In this document: positions 49,860-59,383 of the stretch, one piece after another
Layout of the letters: every line of letters begins with the position of its first letter
Position numbering within the stretch: the stretch's first letter is position 1
From: Streptomyces flavotricini
Lineage (GTDB): Bacteria; Actinomycetota; Actinomycetes; Streptomycetales; Streptomycetaceae
Assembly: GCF_020639365.1 (NCBI RefSeq)
Contig: NZ_JAINUL010000001.1
Coordinates: 4,057,309 to 4,121,308, forward strand
DNA length: 64,000 nt
Reading direction: 5' to 3'
Made by a program: the position numbers and the translations under genes
The notes under the pieces: model-generated
Told to the model about the DNA's origin: nothing
The model's input: only the letters and a program-made list of their open reading frames with translations
The model's database searches: none

Positions 49860-51398
49860 TCAGTCGATGCCCTGCGCGAAGCGGAAGAAGCGGTTCGGGT
49901 CGTAGGCGCGCTTGACCGAACGGAGGCGGGAGTAGTTCCGGCCGTAGTAGGCGTCGCGCCAGTTGGTCAGGGCCGGGTCCATGTAGTTCTGGTACGACTG
50001 GTGCAGCGAGGCCGCGTACGGCTCCACGGTGTTGAACCCGTTGTCCACCCAGGCCTGGCCCCGGTCCTTGTCCTCCTGCGTGAGGTTCGGGTTGGTCAGG
50101 CCCACCGAGTACCCCGCGTTGAAGAGCGAGTCGCGGTGCACGAAGGCCGTGGCCGTCGGGGCGACGTCGTTGACCTTGCCCGCGTAGGCGAAGAGGCCCA
50201 GGAAGCGGAACTGGCCCGGGCGGAAGTCGGCCGTGAAGGCCGCCAGCGCCGCCTCCGCGTTGGCGCGGGTCCAGCCGCGGGCGAAGAAGTTGTTGCGGCC
50301 GAGGGAGTAGTTGTCGCGCGTCAGCTGGGCCTCGGGCGAGTAGCCGATCCGGTGGCACTGGTCGACGGTCTTCGTACCGCAGCCGAAGACGTTCATCATG
50401 GCTTCGCGGTAGGGCAGTTCACTGACCGTGCGCGAGGTCGTGGGCCGGCCGACCGCCGCGACGAGACCGTCGAGGGCCCGGTCGCAGTCGGCCTGCGGGC
50501 CGGCGTAGCCGCCGGTGAGGACGACGTACGGCTCGGTGCCCTGCGGGGCGTCCGTGGAGAGCAGGAACAGCAGCTCCGCGGAGAGCTCCCGGGGCGCGGT
50601 CGCGATCCAGTCCTGCCAGGCCAGGATCACCTGGACGGCGTCCGACCAGGCGAAGTTGAGGTTGTACGTGGTGAGCGAGGGGATCTGGACCGGCTGCACC
50701 TCGAAGTCGGTCACGACGCCGAAGTTGCCGCCGCCACCGCCGCGCAGGCCCCAGTACAGGTCCGGGTTCTCGGTCTCCGAGGCCCGTACGGTGCGCCCGT
50801 TGGCCAGGACGACGCGGGCCGACACCAGCCGGTCGGCGCCCATGCCGAACTTGCGGGTGGCGTAGCCGAGGCCGCCGCCCTGGAGCCAGCCGCCGACCGC
50901 GACGGTGGGACACGTGCCGGCCGCCACCTGGATGCCGTACGGGGCGAGGGAGTTGAGGACGTCGACGCCCTGGCTGCCCGGGCCCAGGTGGACGGTGTCG
51001 CCGGGGCGGACGTGGTTGAGCTTCGAGACGTCGATGACCAGGCCCGGCGTGGTCGAGTAGCCGGCCTGGCTGTGGCCGCCGCTGCGCACCGCGGGGGCGA
51101 GGCCCCAGTCCTGGGCGAATCGGATGCACGCGGACACGTCGGCCTCGCTGGTGCAGTAGGCGATGGCCTGCGGGTGGATCACGTCGAACTGGGCCAGCTG
51201 CAGCTGCTTGGCCGTCTCGTACGTGGCGTCACTGGGCAGGACGAGCCGGCCTGACAGCCGGCTCTGCAGGGTCTTCCACGGGGTGGCGCCGGCAGCCTGC
51301 GCCAGCATCAGGCCACCGGTTCCGGCGGTCAGTGCGGCGGCCGCCCCGACGCTGGCACCGGCGCGTATGAGCGAGCGTCTGCTGAGCACGTGAACCAC
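49860..51398 (-). CDS. Tat-exported FAD-dependent oxidase, BBE family
   Basis: 512 aa from ATG 51398. Twin-arginine signal (LSRRSLIRAGASVGAAAALT). FAD domain with RSGGHSQAGYST (His for 8-alpha linkage) and AAGTCPTVAVGGWLQGGG (Cys for 6-S-cysteinyl linkage), so bicovalent FAD is likely. Then GGGGGNFGVVTDF and a C-terminal BBE part with YDPNRFFRFAQGI. Oxidises sugars or secondary metabolites outside the cell. Possibly related to the adjacent pathway block, but on the opposite strand. Confidence 0.92.
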   Translation of the reverse strand: MVHVLSRRSLIRAGASVGAAAALTAGTGGLMLAQAAGATPWKTLQSRLSGRLVLPSDATYETAKQLQLAQFDVIHPQAIAYCTSEADVSACIRFAQDWGLAPAVRSGGHSQAGYSTTPGLVIDVSKLNHVRPGDTVHLGPGSQGVDVLNSLAPYGIQVAAGTCPTVAVGGWLQGGGLGYATRKFGMGADRLVSARVVLANGRTVRASETENPDLYWGLRGGGGGNFGVVTDFEVQPVQIPSLTTYNLNFAWSDAVQVILAWQDWIATAPRELSAELLFLLSTDAPQGTEPYVVLTGGYAGPQADCDRALDGLVAAVGRPTTSRTVSELPYREAMMNVFGCGTKTVDQCHRIGYSPEAQLTRDNYSLGRNNFFARGWTRANAEAALAAFTADFRPGQFRFLGLFAYAGKVNDVAPTATAFVHRDSLFNAGYSVGLTNPNLTQEDKDRGQAWVDNGFNTVEPYAASLHQSYQNYMDPALTNWRDAYYGRNYSRLRSVKRAYDPNRFFRFAQGID

Positions 51399-51622
51399 AC
51401 TCCGTTCTGTCCTGGCGTGCAGGACAAAGCTTTCGGTCGAGTGCGTGCAGCCTCGGTCAGGAACGCAGGGTTCCCGCCACGGCTATCCGGAATCCGTCAC
51501 TACCCGGCCGTGGGCGCGGTCCGAGCTGACGTACTCGGTTCGCGGCCGGCAAGTTGGCCGGGGGGCGCCGCCTACGGTGACGCCCCGACCGACGAGCAGG
51601 GTGCAGGGAGGGTGACGTCCGC

Positions 51623-52312
51623 ATGGGCAGTGCGCGCAGGCCGTACGTCCTGTTGTCCGCCGCGATGAGCGTGGACGGGAGGCTCGACGACGCGAGCCCC
51701 GACCGGCTGCTGCTGTCGTCCCCGGAGGACTTCGACCGGGTGGATGCCGTACGGGCGTCCTGTGACGCGCTGCTGGTGGGCGCGAGCACCGTACGGAAGG
51801 ACAATCCGCGACTGCTGGTGGGCGATCCGCGGCGGCGGGCCGCCCGGGTCGACCGCGGCGAGCCGGCGGATCCGCTCAAGGTCACCGTCACCGCCTCGCC
51901 CTGGATCGATCCCGAACTGCGCTTTTGGCACTGCGGTGGCGAGAAGCTGGTGTTCACCGTGGACGCGAGCGCCGGGCCGCTGCGCGCGGCGCTCGGCGGT
52001 CTCGCCGAGGTGGTGAGCACCGGTCCGGAGCTGGACTGGGCGCGGGTGCTCGACGTGCTCGGGCGGCGCGGTGTCGGGCGCCTGATGGTGGAGGGCGGCA
52101 CGTCCGTGCACACGCAGCTGCTGGCCCTGGACCTGGCCGACGAGCTGCAGGTGGCCGTGGCCCCGCTGCTGGTGGGCCAGGAGGGCGCGCCGCGGCTGGT
52201 GGGCGGGGCCGAGTTCCCGGGCGGGCCGGCCGCCCGGATGAGACTGCTGGACGCGCGGGTGGCGGGCGATGCCGTCGTGCTGCGCTACGCGCCGAAGGAG
52301 CGTGCCCTGTGA
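51623..52312 (+). CDS. RibD C-terminal-type reductase
   Basis: 229 aa from ATG 51623. Dihydrofolate-reductase-like fold of RibD: PYVLLSAAMSVDGRL, ALLVGASTVRKDNPRL, then GRLMVEGGTSVHTQLL. In RibD it reduces the ribosylaminopyrimidine with NADPH. Here it is a separate protein, coupled by GTGA to a deaminase gene. Whether it serves riboflavin or a related pterin/pyrimidine pathway is not clear. Confidence 0.92.
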   Translation: MGSARRPYVLLSAAMSVDGRLDDASPDRLLLSSPEDFDRVDAVRASCDALLVGASTVRKDNPRLLVGDPRRRAARVDRGEPADPLKVTVTASPWIDPELRFWHCGGEKLVFTVDASAGPLRAALGGLAEVVSTGPELDWARVLDVLGRRGVGRLMVEGGTSVHTQLLALDLADELQVAVAPLLVGQEGAPRLVGGAEFPGGPAARMRLLDARVAGDAVVLRYAPKERAL

Positions 52313-52782
52313 CCCCGCTGTACCTGTCGGACGAGGAGTGGATGCGCCGGGCGATCGCCCTGTCGCGGCTGTGCCCGCCCAGCCCGGGCGCGTATTCGGT
52401 GGGTGCGGTGCTCGTGGACGGCGCCGGGATGGAGCTGGCGTACGGGTACAGCCGCGAGGGCGACCCGAGCGTGCACGCGGAGGAGTCGGCGCTGGCCAAG
52501 CTCGCGCCGGGTGATGACCGGCTGCGTGGGGCGACGCTCTACTCGACGCTGGAGCCCTGCTCGGAGCGGCGCTCGCGGCCCGATCCGTGTGCCCGCCTGG
52601 TGATCGCGGCCGGGGTGCGCCGGGTGGTCATCGCCTGGCGGGAGCCGGCGCTGTTCGTGGCGGCGTGCACGGGCGTGGCCGAGCTGCGCGCGGCCGGGAT
52701 CGAGGTCGTGGAGCTGGCGCGGCTGGCCGGGGAGGCCCGGAAGGCCAACGCACACCTGTGGACGGCGGGCCCGGGGAGTTGA
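52309..52782 (+). CDS. RibD N-terminal-type deaminase
   Basis: 157 aa from GTG 52309, overlapping the reductase stop. Cytidine-deaminase-like zinc site: HAEE (His and catalytic Glu) and TLEPCSERRSRPDPC (two Cys ligands), with a WMRRAIALSR start helix. With the previous gene it makes a split RibD, in reversed order compared with fused RibD (deaminase first). Confidence 0.92.
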   Translation: MTPLYLSDEEWMRRAIALSRLCPPSPGAYSVGAVLVDGAGMELAYGYSREGDPSVHAEESALAKLAPGDDRLRGATLYSTLEPCSERRSRPDPCARLVIAAGVRRVVIAWREPALFVAACTGVAELRAAGIEVVELARLAGEARKANAHLWTAGPGS

Positions 52783-52869
52783 CGTACTCGCGCATGCGGC
52801 ATTGTCCGCGCGGCTCGTGGCGCAAAAAGTGGGCACCGCTAGCTCGCACTCATCCGGAGGTATTTTTCA

Positions 52870-53451
52870 ATGTCTGAGCCGCTCCGCGTCGCAGTCATCG
52901 TCGCAAGTGTCCGTGACGGCCGGTTCGGCCCGGTCATCGCCAACTGGTTCACCGGTGTCGCGCGTGAGCGGCAGAGCCTGGACATCGACGTGATCGACCT
53001 GATCGAGCACGACCTGCCGAACCGGCTGTCGCAGTCGCCGGACCTGGAGGTCCAGGCGCAGCTTTCCGCGGTCTCCCCGCGGCTGGCCGCCGCCGACGCG
53101 TTCGTCGTCGTCACCCCGGAGTACAACCACTCCTACCCCGCCTCGCTCAAGTCGCTGATCGACTGGCACACCACCGAGTGGCACGCCAAGCCGGTCGGCT
53201 TCGTCGGCTACGGCGGCCTCGCGGGCGGCATGCGCGCCGTCGAGCACCTGCGCCAGATCTTCGCGGAGACCCACTCGGTGACGGTCCGCGACACCGTCGG
53301 TTTCCACGGCCCGTGGGGCCAGTTCGACGAGGAGGGCAACCTCATCGACCCGACCGAGGCGGAGGCCGCGGCCAAGACCCTGCTGGACTCCCTGGAGTGG
53401 TGGGGCACCGCGCTGAAGGACAAGAAGGCCCAGAAGCCGTACGGCGGCTGA
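52870..53451 (+). CDS. NADPH-dependent FMN reductase
   Basis: 193 aa from ATG 52870 with GGAGG upstream. Flavodoxin-like fold: VAVIVASVRDGRFGP at the phosphate loop, VVVTPEYNHSYPASLKSLIDW and KPVGFVGYGGLAGGMRA, the NAD(P)H:FMN reductase signature. Could supply reduced FMN to oxygenases or reduce quinones. 87 nt after the deaminase gene. Confidence 0.94.
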   Translation: MSEPLRVAVIVASVRDGRFGPVIANWFTGVARERQSLDIDVIDLIEHDLPNRLSQSPDLEVQAQLSAVSPRLAAADAFVVVTPEYNHSYPASLKSLIDWHTTEWHAKPVGFVGYGGLAGGMRAVEHLRQIFAETHSVTVRDTVGFHGPWGQFDEEGNLIDPTEAEAAAKTLLDSLEWWGTALKDKKAQKPYGG

Positions 53452-53516
53452 GCGCCGACCCACCACGCCCGGCCCGGCCCACCCTCCCGGGGTGCACCGC
53501 AGCCCCAGGAGGAACG

Positions 53517-54797
53517 ATGAGTCCGCACACGACCTCTGCCCGGCCCACCGCCCCGCACCGGGTCCCGTCACACGAAGGCGCGACCGGACCGGCCGCCCCC
53601 GAGGAGGGGGGGTCGGTCCGGGGTGTGATCACGGCCATCTCCCTGCTCGGGATGCTGGTGGTGGGGCAGTTGTACGTGGCGATCCCGCTGCTGCCCGACA
53701 TAGGGCGGGCCTGGGGGGTGGACCAGGCGTCGGCCACCTGGGCCACCTCGGCGTACGCGGTGACGTACGCGATCGTCTCGCTGTTCAGCGGGCCGCTCGC
53801 CCGGCGGTTCGGCACCCGGACGGTGCTGGTGGCCGGGGTGAGCGCGCTGGCGGTGGCGACCGCGTGCGTGCCGCTGGCGGACTCCTTCGGCGCGGGGCTG
53901 GCGCTGCGGGCGGGACAGGGTGTGTTCGCCGGCGTGTACGTACCGCTGGTGTACGCGTACCTGAACACGCACATGCCGGCTTCGAAGCTGCCGACCGCGC
54001 TGACCATCGTCTCCGCCTGCATGGCGGGGACCATCGTCGCGGGTCAGGTGGAATCTCAGCTGCTGGCCGCCGTCGTCGGCTGGCGGGGCACGTTCTGGGT
54101 GACCGCGCCGCTGCTGCTGGTGGGCGCGCAGATCCTGCGCCGGGTGCTGTCGGCCCAGGATCCGGCACGGTCCACGGCCGGCGGCGCCGGCGGAAGGCCC
54201 GCCTCGCGGGCGGATCGCGGAGCCACCCGGCGGATGTGGCTGCGGCTGCTGCCCCTGTACGTCGTCGGGCTCACCTGCTCCAGCACCCTGACCGCCGTTT
54301 ACACGAGTGTGCAGCTCTACGGTCCGCCCTCGCTGGTCGGTGACGGCCAGGCGATGCTGACGCTGCGGGCCACGGCCATTCCGGCGCTGGTGCTGGGCGT
54401 GCTGGTGGCCCCGCTGCTGGGCCGGATCCCGGCCCGCACGCGCGGGGCCGGGGCGTTCGCCGTGGCGGCGACGGGGATCTGCGGCGCCGGGCTGTTCGGC
54501 GGTACGGCCGCCGGGCTGGCCGGGGCGATGTTCGTGTTCATGCTGGGCCTGGCGGCGATCGGTCCCGCCGTGGTGCAGGAGATCGGCACGACGGCGGGCG
54601 TGGCCCACGGAGTCACGGCCACGGCCCTGTACGGCTTCACGCTCAACATCGGCGGCGGGGTGGGCGCACAGATCCCCCTCGCGTTCGGCGAGGTCAGGGG
54701 CGTCGGGCTGTTCATGTCCGCGCTGCTGGGCGGCTGCGTGGTGCTGCTGGTCGTGACCGGCCGCCGACGGCGCCGGGCCGCGTACGTGACGGACTAG
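53517..54797 (+). CDS. MFS transporter (DHA1-like)
   Basis: 426 aa from ATG 53517 with AGGAGGAA upstream. Twelve membrane helices. MFS motif A region in FSGPLARRFGTRTVLVAG, then GVFAGVYVPLVYAYL. Likely exporter of a small molecule; the place in the block suggests efflux of a pathway product. Confidence 0.92.
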   Translation: MSPHTTSARPTAPHRVPSHEGATGPAAPEEGGSVRGVITAISLLGMLVVGQLYVAIPLLPDIGRAWGVDQASATWATSAYAVTYAIVSLFSGPLARRFGTRTVLVAGVSALAVATACVPLADSFGAGLALRAGQGVFAGVYVPLVYAYLNTHMPASKLPTALTIVSACMAGTIVAGQVESQLLAAVVGWRGTFWVTAPLLLVGAQILRRVLSAQDPARSTAGGAGGRPASRADRGATRRMWLRLLPLYVVGLTCSSTLTAVYTSVQLYGPPSLVGDGQAMLTLRATAIPALVLGVLVAPLLGRIPARTRGAGAFAVAATGICGAGLFGGTAAGLAGAMFVFMLGLAAIGPAVVQEIGTTAGVAHGVTATALYGFTLNIGGGVGAQIPLAFGEVRGVGLFMSALLGGCVVLLVVTGRRRRRAAYVTD

Positions 54798-54906
54798 AGC
54801 CGGCGCCCTCGATGGGGCGCCGGGCACGGAACAGGATCAACTCAAAGGCCCCGGCAGTCGAAAACCGGAAACGAGCGGGGGCGGTCGAAAGGGAGTGCAT
54901 CTCGTC

Positions 54907-55521
54907 ATGACGAACATCGCTGTCATCTACTACTCGTCCACCGGCTCCACCCACAAGCTCGCCGAGGCCGCCGCCACCGCGGCCGAGAAGGAGGGCGCGG
55001 AGGTCCGCCTGCTGCGGGTCGCCGAGATCGCCCCGAACGGCGAGGCCGCGAGCCGCGACGGCGCATCCGACTTCCAGAACGCCACCAAGGACATCCCCGT
55101 GGTGACCCTCGCGGACCTGGAGTGGGCGGACGGCATCCTGATCGGCACCCCGGTGCACTTCGGTCTCGCCGCCCCGCAGCTGATGCACTTCATCAACTCC
55201 ACGTCGAAGCTGTCGATCGAGGGCAAGCTGCTGAACAAGGCGGTCTCCGCCTTCGCGTCCGGCTCGGCGGCCCACGGCGGCCAGGTCTCCGCGATCCTCG
55301 CCCTGCACAACGCGATCACCCACTGGGGTTCGCTCATCGTCTCCACCGGTTCGACCGACCCGGTCCTGTACAAGCCGAAGAACGGCAACCCGTACGGTGC
55401 CTCCGCCGTGGTCGGCGGCAACCCGGGCCAGGTCCCGGAGGAGAACCTTGAGGCCGCGGCCTTCCAGGCGCGCCGTACGCTCGAGGTCGCCTCCGTGATC
55501 AAGACGCTGGACGCCCGGTGA
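54907..55521 (+). CDS. WrbA-type flavodoxin-like NAD(P)H:quinone oxidoreductase
   Basis: 204 aa from ATG 54907. FMN loop AVIYYSSTGSTHKLAEA, IGTPVHFGLAAPQLMHFI, and the WrbA-type GGQVSAILALHNAITHWGSLIV with a NPYGASAV segment. Reduces quinones by two electrons. Stop overlaps the next gene's GTG. Paralogue of 56880-57527. Confidence 0.92.
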   Translation: MTNIAVIYYSSTGSTHKLAEAAATAAEKEGAEVRLLRVAEIAPNGEAASRDGASDFQNATKDIPVVTLADLEWADGILIGTPVHFGLAAPQLMHFINSTSKLSIEGKLLNKAVSAFASGSAAHGGQVSAILALHNAITHWGSLIVSTGSTDPVLYKPKNGNPYGASAVVGGNPGQVPEENLEAAAFQARRTLEVASVIKTLDAR

Positions 55522-56321
55522 TCGACAACGGGCTCGCCACGGCGTACCTGGCCCGGATCGGCGCCTCGCGCCCCGCGAAGGCGGACCTGGCGGCGCTGGC
55601 CGAGCTGACCGAGCGGCACGTGCTGACCGTGCCGTTCGAGAACCTCGACTACCACCTCGGCCAGGAGATCCACCTGGACGAGCGGGCCGTCGACAAGATC
55701 GTGCACCAGGGCCGCGGCGGCGCCTGCTACGAGGTGAACCCGGCCTTCGGGCTGCTGCTGGAGGCCCTCGGCTTCCAGGTGGAGATCCTCTCGGCGCGGG
55801 TCCACCGGCCGGGCGGGCTCGGCGCTCCGCTGGGCCACCTGATGCTGCGCGTGACCGTTGACGGGTCGGCGTACCTGGTGGACGTGGGCTTCCGGCGCAA
55901 CGCGCGCCGGCCGCTGCTGCTGGGCACCGAGGAGGTGCAGTACGACCCGCAGGGCGCGTTCGCGTTCGGGCCGGAGCGGCAGGGCGAGTTCGACCTGTTC
56001 CTGGACGGCGATCCGATGTACCGGGTCGACGGCCGGGCGCGTGAGCTGGGCGAGTTCCGTCCTTCGCTGTGGTGGTTCCGTACCTGCCCGGACTCGCCGT
56101 TCATGCAGGACGTGTTCTGCTCGCTGCCGACGGTCGACGGCCGGATCACGCTGAAGGGCCACACGCTGACCAAGCGCGTCCACGGCGAGTTCACCGTGGA
56201 GCACCTCGCCGACGACACCGAGGTGTTCGAGGCCTACCACAAGCACTTCGGCATGACGCTGGACCGGCTGCCCGACGAGCCGGTGCGCCCCGAGGGCTCG
56301 CCCGGCATCGCCGTCGAGTAG
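55518..56321 (+). CDS. Arylamine N-acetyltransferase (NAT) family, possible amide synthase
   Basis: 267 aa from GTG 55518. The catalytic triad is in place: Cys 70 (RGGACYEVN), His 107 (GHLML) and Asp 122 (VDVGF). VPFENLDYHLG is the NAT N-terminal signature. NAT enzymes acetylate arylamines; some act as amide synthases in secondary metabolism (RifF-type). Coupled to the WrbA-like gene, and near an AMP-forming ligase. Confidence 0.93.
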   Translation: MIDNGLATAYLARIGASRPAKADLAALAELTERHVLTVPFENLDYHLGQEIHLDERAVDKIVHQGRGGACYEVNPAFGLLLEALGFQVEILSARVHRPGGLGAPLGHLMLRVTVDGSAYLVDVGFRRNARRPLLLGTEEVQYDPQGAFAFGPERQGEFDLFLDGDPMYRVDGRARELGEFRPSLWWFRTCPDSPFMQDVFCSLPTVDGRITLKGHTLTKRVHGEFTVEHLADDTEVFEAYHKHFGMTLDRLPDEPVRPEGSPGIAVE

Positions 56322-56452
56322 TCGCGGGCCCCACCCCGCGTCCTCACCTCACCGCCCCTCTCCGACGCGTGCCGCCGGATCCCCACCCGCGGTGCGCGCT
56401 CCACTTCCCCCGCCTCCGCCAGGTATCTCCTTCCCCCCTCCCAGGAGTCACC

Positions 56453-56848
56453 ATGACCACACTCGTCACGGCACCGGCCGAACTGCCCGATGCGTTCCTG
56501 CGCGCTTTCAACGCCCGCGACATGGAGGCGATCGACAGCCTCTTCGAGCCCGGGGCGGTACGCGTGCTGACCCCTGGTGAGGTCGTCACGGGCGAGGGCC
56601 GGCGCGATGCGACCCGCAGCTTCATGTCGCTCGGCATTCCGATGAAATTGACGGTGCGCCACTGCTACGAATACGACGACTTGGCGCTGCTGCTGTGTGA
56701 CTATCTGATCAAGGGCGTCAAGCCGGACGGAACTTCCGTTCTCCACGAAGGCACGGCCACGGATGTGGTGCGCCGCGGCGCGGACGGTTCCTGGCGTTAT
56801 GCCATTGACAACCCGCCGGGAACCGACCGCGAAAGCGCGAAGCCCTGA
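56453..56848 (+). CDS. NTF2-like/SnoaL-type domain protein
   Basis: 131 aa from ATG 56453 with AGGAG upstream. Cone-shaped alpha+beta fold: AFLRAFNARDMEAIDSLFEP, GEVVTGEGRRDATRSFM and DVVRRGADGSWRYAIDNP. YybH/SnoaL relatives can be cyclases, isomerases or ligand binders. Function here not known. Confidence 0.9.
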   Translation: MTTLVTAPAELPDAFLRAFNARDMEAIDSLFEPGAVRVLTPGEVVTGEGRRDATRSFMSLGIPMKLTVRHCYEYDDLALLLCDYLIKGVKPDGTSVLHEGTATDVVRRGADGSWRYAIDNPPGTDRESAKP

Positions 56849-56879
56849 ATCCCACAAGACAAGAGAGATTGAAGAGCCG

Positions 56880-57527
56880 ATGACCAACGTCGCGATCGTC
56901 TACTACTCGGCGACCGGAAACATCCACAAGCTCGCGGTTGCCGCGGCCGAGGCCGCGGAGAAGGCCGGCGCCCAGGTCCGTCTGCGCCGGGTCGCCGAGA
57001 TCCAGGAAGCCACCATCGCGCCCAACTTCACCGAGTGGACCGAGGCGTTCCAGGAGCACGTCGGCGGCAGCAGCCGCGAGGTCGAGATCGCCACCCAGGA
57101 CGACCTCGACTGGGCCGACGCGGTCATCTGGGGCACCCCGGGCCGCTACGGCGCCATGGCCGGCCCGCTCAAGCACTTCATCGACCAGACCTTCGAACTG
57201 CACGCGCGGGGCGGGCTGAAGAACAAGGCCATGTCCTCGTTCACGTCCACGGGCACCCAGCACGGCGGCCAGGAGTCCACCGTGCTGTCGCTGTCGAACG
57301 TCTTCTACCACTGGGGCGCGATCATCGTGCCCCCGGGTGTCACCGACCCGATCATGGTGGCGCCGAGCAACGGCAACCCGTACGGCGTGAGCGCCACGTC
57401 CGGGCTCCAGGCCGTCCCCGGCCTGCTCGCCCAGAACGTGACCGAGGACAACCTCAAGGCGGTCGGCTACCAGACCGTCCGCACCCTCCAGGTCGCCGAG
57501 GCGCTCAAGCAGGGCCTCAACAAGTAA
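56880..57527 (+). CDS. WrbA-type NAD(P)H:quinone oxidoreductase (second copy)
   Basis: 215 aa from ATG 56880. FMN loop VAIVYYSATGNIHKLAVA, then WGTPGRYGAMAGPLKHFIDQT, TGTQHGGQESTVLSL and PYGVSATSG. Closer to canonical WrbA than the copy at 54907. Two such enzymes plus an FMN reductase suggest a pathway with a quinone intermediate. Ends in a clear terminator. Confidence 0.94.
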   Translation: MTNVAIVYYSATGNIHKLAVAAAEAAEKAGAQVRLRRVAEIQEATIAPNFTEWTEAFQEHVGGSSREVEIATQDDLDWADAVIWGTPGRYGAMAGPLKHFIDQTFELHARGGLKNKAMSSFTSTGTQHGGQESTVLSLSNVFYHWGAIIVPPGVTDPIMVAPSNGNPYGVSATSGLQAVPGLLAQNVTEDNLKAVGYQTVRTLQVAEALKQGLNK

Positions 57528-57578
57528 CACCCCCTGCCACCAGCGAGGACAGCAGGGACAGCAACGCACCGGCACCGG

Positions 57579-57618
57579 AAAGGCCCGTAGCGGGAGCATC
57601 CGCTACGGGCCTTTTCTC
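57579..57618 (+). terminator. Intrinsic terminator
   Basis: 15-bp perfect arms (57579-57593 and 57600-57614) around GAGCAT, followed by TTTTC. Splits the block into two transcription units; the next 110 nt are spacer. Confidence 0.88.
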
Positions 57619-57726
57619 GCGCACACCCCAGTGAATTCCCGCCATTTCGATGGCTCGATTCCGTCGAGCTGACACAGTCAAACAACCGCCATTGGGCCCG
57701 GGCATTCTTGGTGAGAACTTGAACAC

Positions 57727-59307
57727 ATGCTCCGGATTCCCAAGAACAAGACGCCGCTCTACCTCGGCCTGGTGGCCGAGGAGGCTGCCGCCCAGTTCGG
57801 CGCCAACACCATCACGCTCGACCGCACCATGGACGCCCTCCCCGAGGTCGGCCAGGTCCTGACGGTCGCCCAATTCGCCGACCTGATCGCCGAGATGGCA
57901 AACCGCCTGTGGGCCAGTGGTATCCGGCCCAGCGAACACGTCGTCATCCACAAGACCAACAACTTCGACATCACCCTCTTCGCGTGCGCCGCGTCCCGCA
58001 TCGGCGCTGTCCCGGTGATGCTCTCCGCGCACCTCGACGGGGACACCATCAACGCGCTTCTGCAGCGGCTGCCTTCGCCGACGCTGCTGACGGACGCCGC
58101 GAAGCTCACGGGCTCGCTGGCCGCCTCGCCGCTCGCCGAACTCACCGCGCGGGTCATCTCGGTGACCGAGCCGGTCGAGGGCGCGATCTCGCTCTCCGAC
58201 CTGGCCGGCGCTCCCGAGCGCACGCCGGTGACGCTGCACCCCGACTCGCACGCCATCATGACCCACACCTCGGGCACCACCGGCATCCCCAAGCTCGTGG
58301 TGCACTCGGCCCGCTCGATCGGTGCCCGCTACCGCTGGCAGAACATCCCCGTCAGCCTGCTGCGCCAGCGCGAGCCGATCCTGATGCACGTCTCCTACGT
58401 CCACTCGCGCATGTACCCGGGCATCGCCTCCATGATGCTGAACAACAAGCCGATGGTCTTCCTGGACGACGCCGAGCCCGCGAAGGTCGCGGACGCGATG
58501 GTCAAGTACCGTCCGGGCGTCTTCGAGACCCACCCGAACTCCTTCCTGGAGTGCGAGTCGATCCTCGACGACCCGCGGAAGCCGTTCAAGACGGTGCGCT
58601 TCTACAACTCCACCTTCGACGCCATCCACCCGGGCACGATGGACAAGTTCCTGCGGGCCTCGGAGCGCAAGAACCCCGTCTTCCTCCAGGTCTACGGCCA
58701 GAGCGAGTGCGGCCCGCTGGTGGGCCGCCCGTACACCCGCAAGACCGTCATGCAGGCCGACGGCCGCTGCCAGGGCTACTCCACGCCGGGCATCACCAAG
58801 TACCGCCTGGTGTCCCGCAACGGCAAGCCCGTCACCCGCGACAACCCCGGCTACATCGACGTACAGACCTCGGGCCGGGCCCTGACCTACTACGGCGAGG
58901 CCGAGCGCTTCGAGAAGCAGCTCGACGGCGAGTGGTGGCGCGGCGGAGACATCGGCTACCGCACCAAGTGGGGCTGCCTGCACCTGCTGGACCGCGAGGT
59001 CGACCAGATCCCGACGATCCACTCGACCCTCGAGGTCGAGGACACCGTCCTGCACCGGCTGCCCGAGCTCACCGAGCTCATCATCGTGCCGGGCCCCGAG
59101 AAGGAGCCCGTGCCGGTCGTCTGCACCAAGGACGACGCCCCCCTGGACCTGGCCCGCTGGAAGCGCGCCATCGCCGACCAGTCCACGATGGCCGACCCCA
59201 TCCAGATGAAGCTCGGCGAACTGCCGCGCACGGCCACCGCCAAGATCAAGCGCCTCGAGCTGGCCCGCCGGCTGGCCGACCAGGTGACCCACGAACTGGC
59301 CTCCTGA
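57727..59307 (+). CDS. AMP-forming acyl/aryl-CoA ligase-like enzyme
   Basis: 526 aa from ATG 57727. ANL superfamily: P-loop A3 HTSGTTGIPKLVVHS, A5-like VYGQSECGP, A7-like GGDIGYRTKWG, and the C-terminal catalytic lysine region LPRTATAKIKR. Activates a carboxylate as acyl-AMP and probably passes it to CoA or an amine. No carrier protein is encoded nearby. May supply the substrate for the NAT-type enzyme. Confidence 0.92.
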   Translation: MLRIPKNKTPLYLGLVAEEAAAQFGANTITLDRTMDALPEVGQVLTVAQFADLIAEMANRLWASGIRPSEHVVIHKTNNFDITLFACAASRIGAVPVMLSAHLDGDTINALLQRLPSPTLLTDAAKLTGSLAASPLAELTARVISVTEPVEGAISLSDLAGAPERTPVTLHPDSHAIMTHTSGTTGIPKLVVHSARSIGARYRWQNIPVSLLRQREPILMHVSYVHSRMYPGIASMMLNNKPMVFLDDAEPAKVADAMVKYRPGVFETHPNSFLECESILDDPRKPFKTVRFYNSTFDAIHPGTMDKFLRASERKNPVFLQVYGQSECGPLVGRPYTRKTVMQADGRCQGYSTPGITKYRLVSRNGKPVTRDNPGYIDVQTSGRALTYYGEAERFEKQLDGEWWRGGDIGYRTKWGCLHLLDREVDQIPTIHSTLEVEDTVLHRLPELTELIIVPGPEKEPVPVVCTKDDAPLDLARWKRAIADQSTMADPIQMKLGELPRTATAKIKRLELARRLADQVTHELAS

Positions 59308-59383
59308 GCGAAGGCGCGCACCGACTCCACCGCACACGAACACGGCCCACCAACCCCCGACCCGACCCCGGGAGCTGTACACC

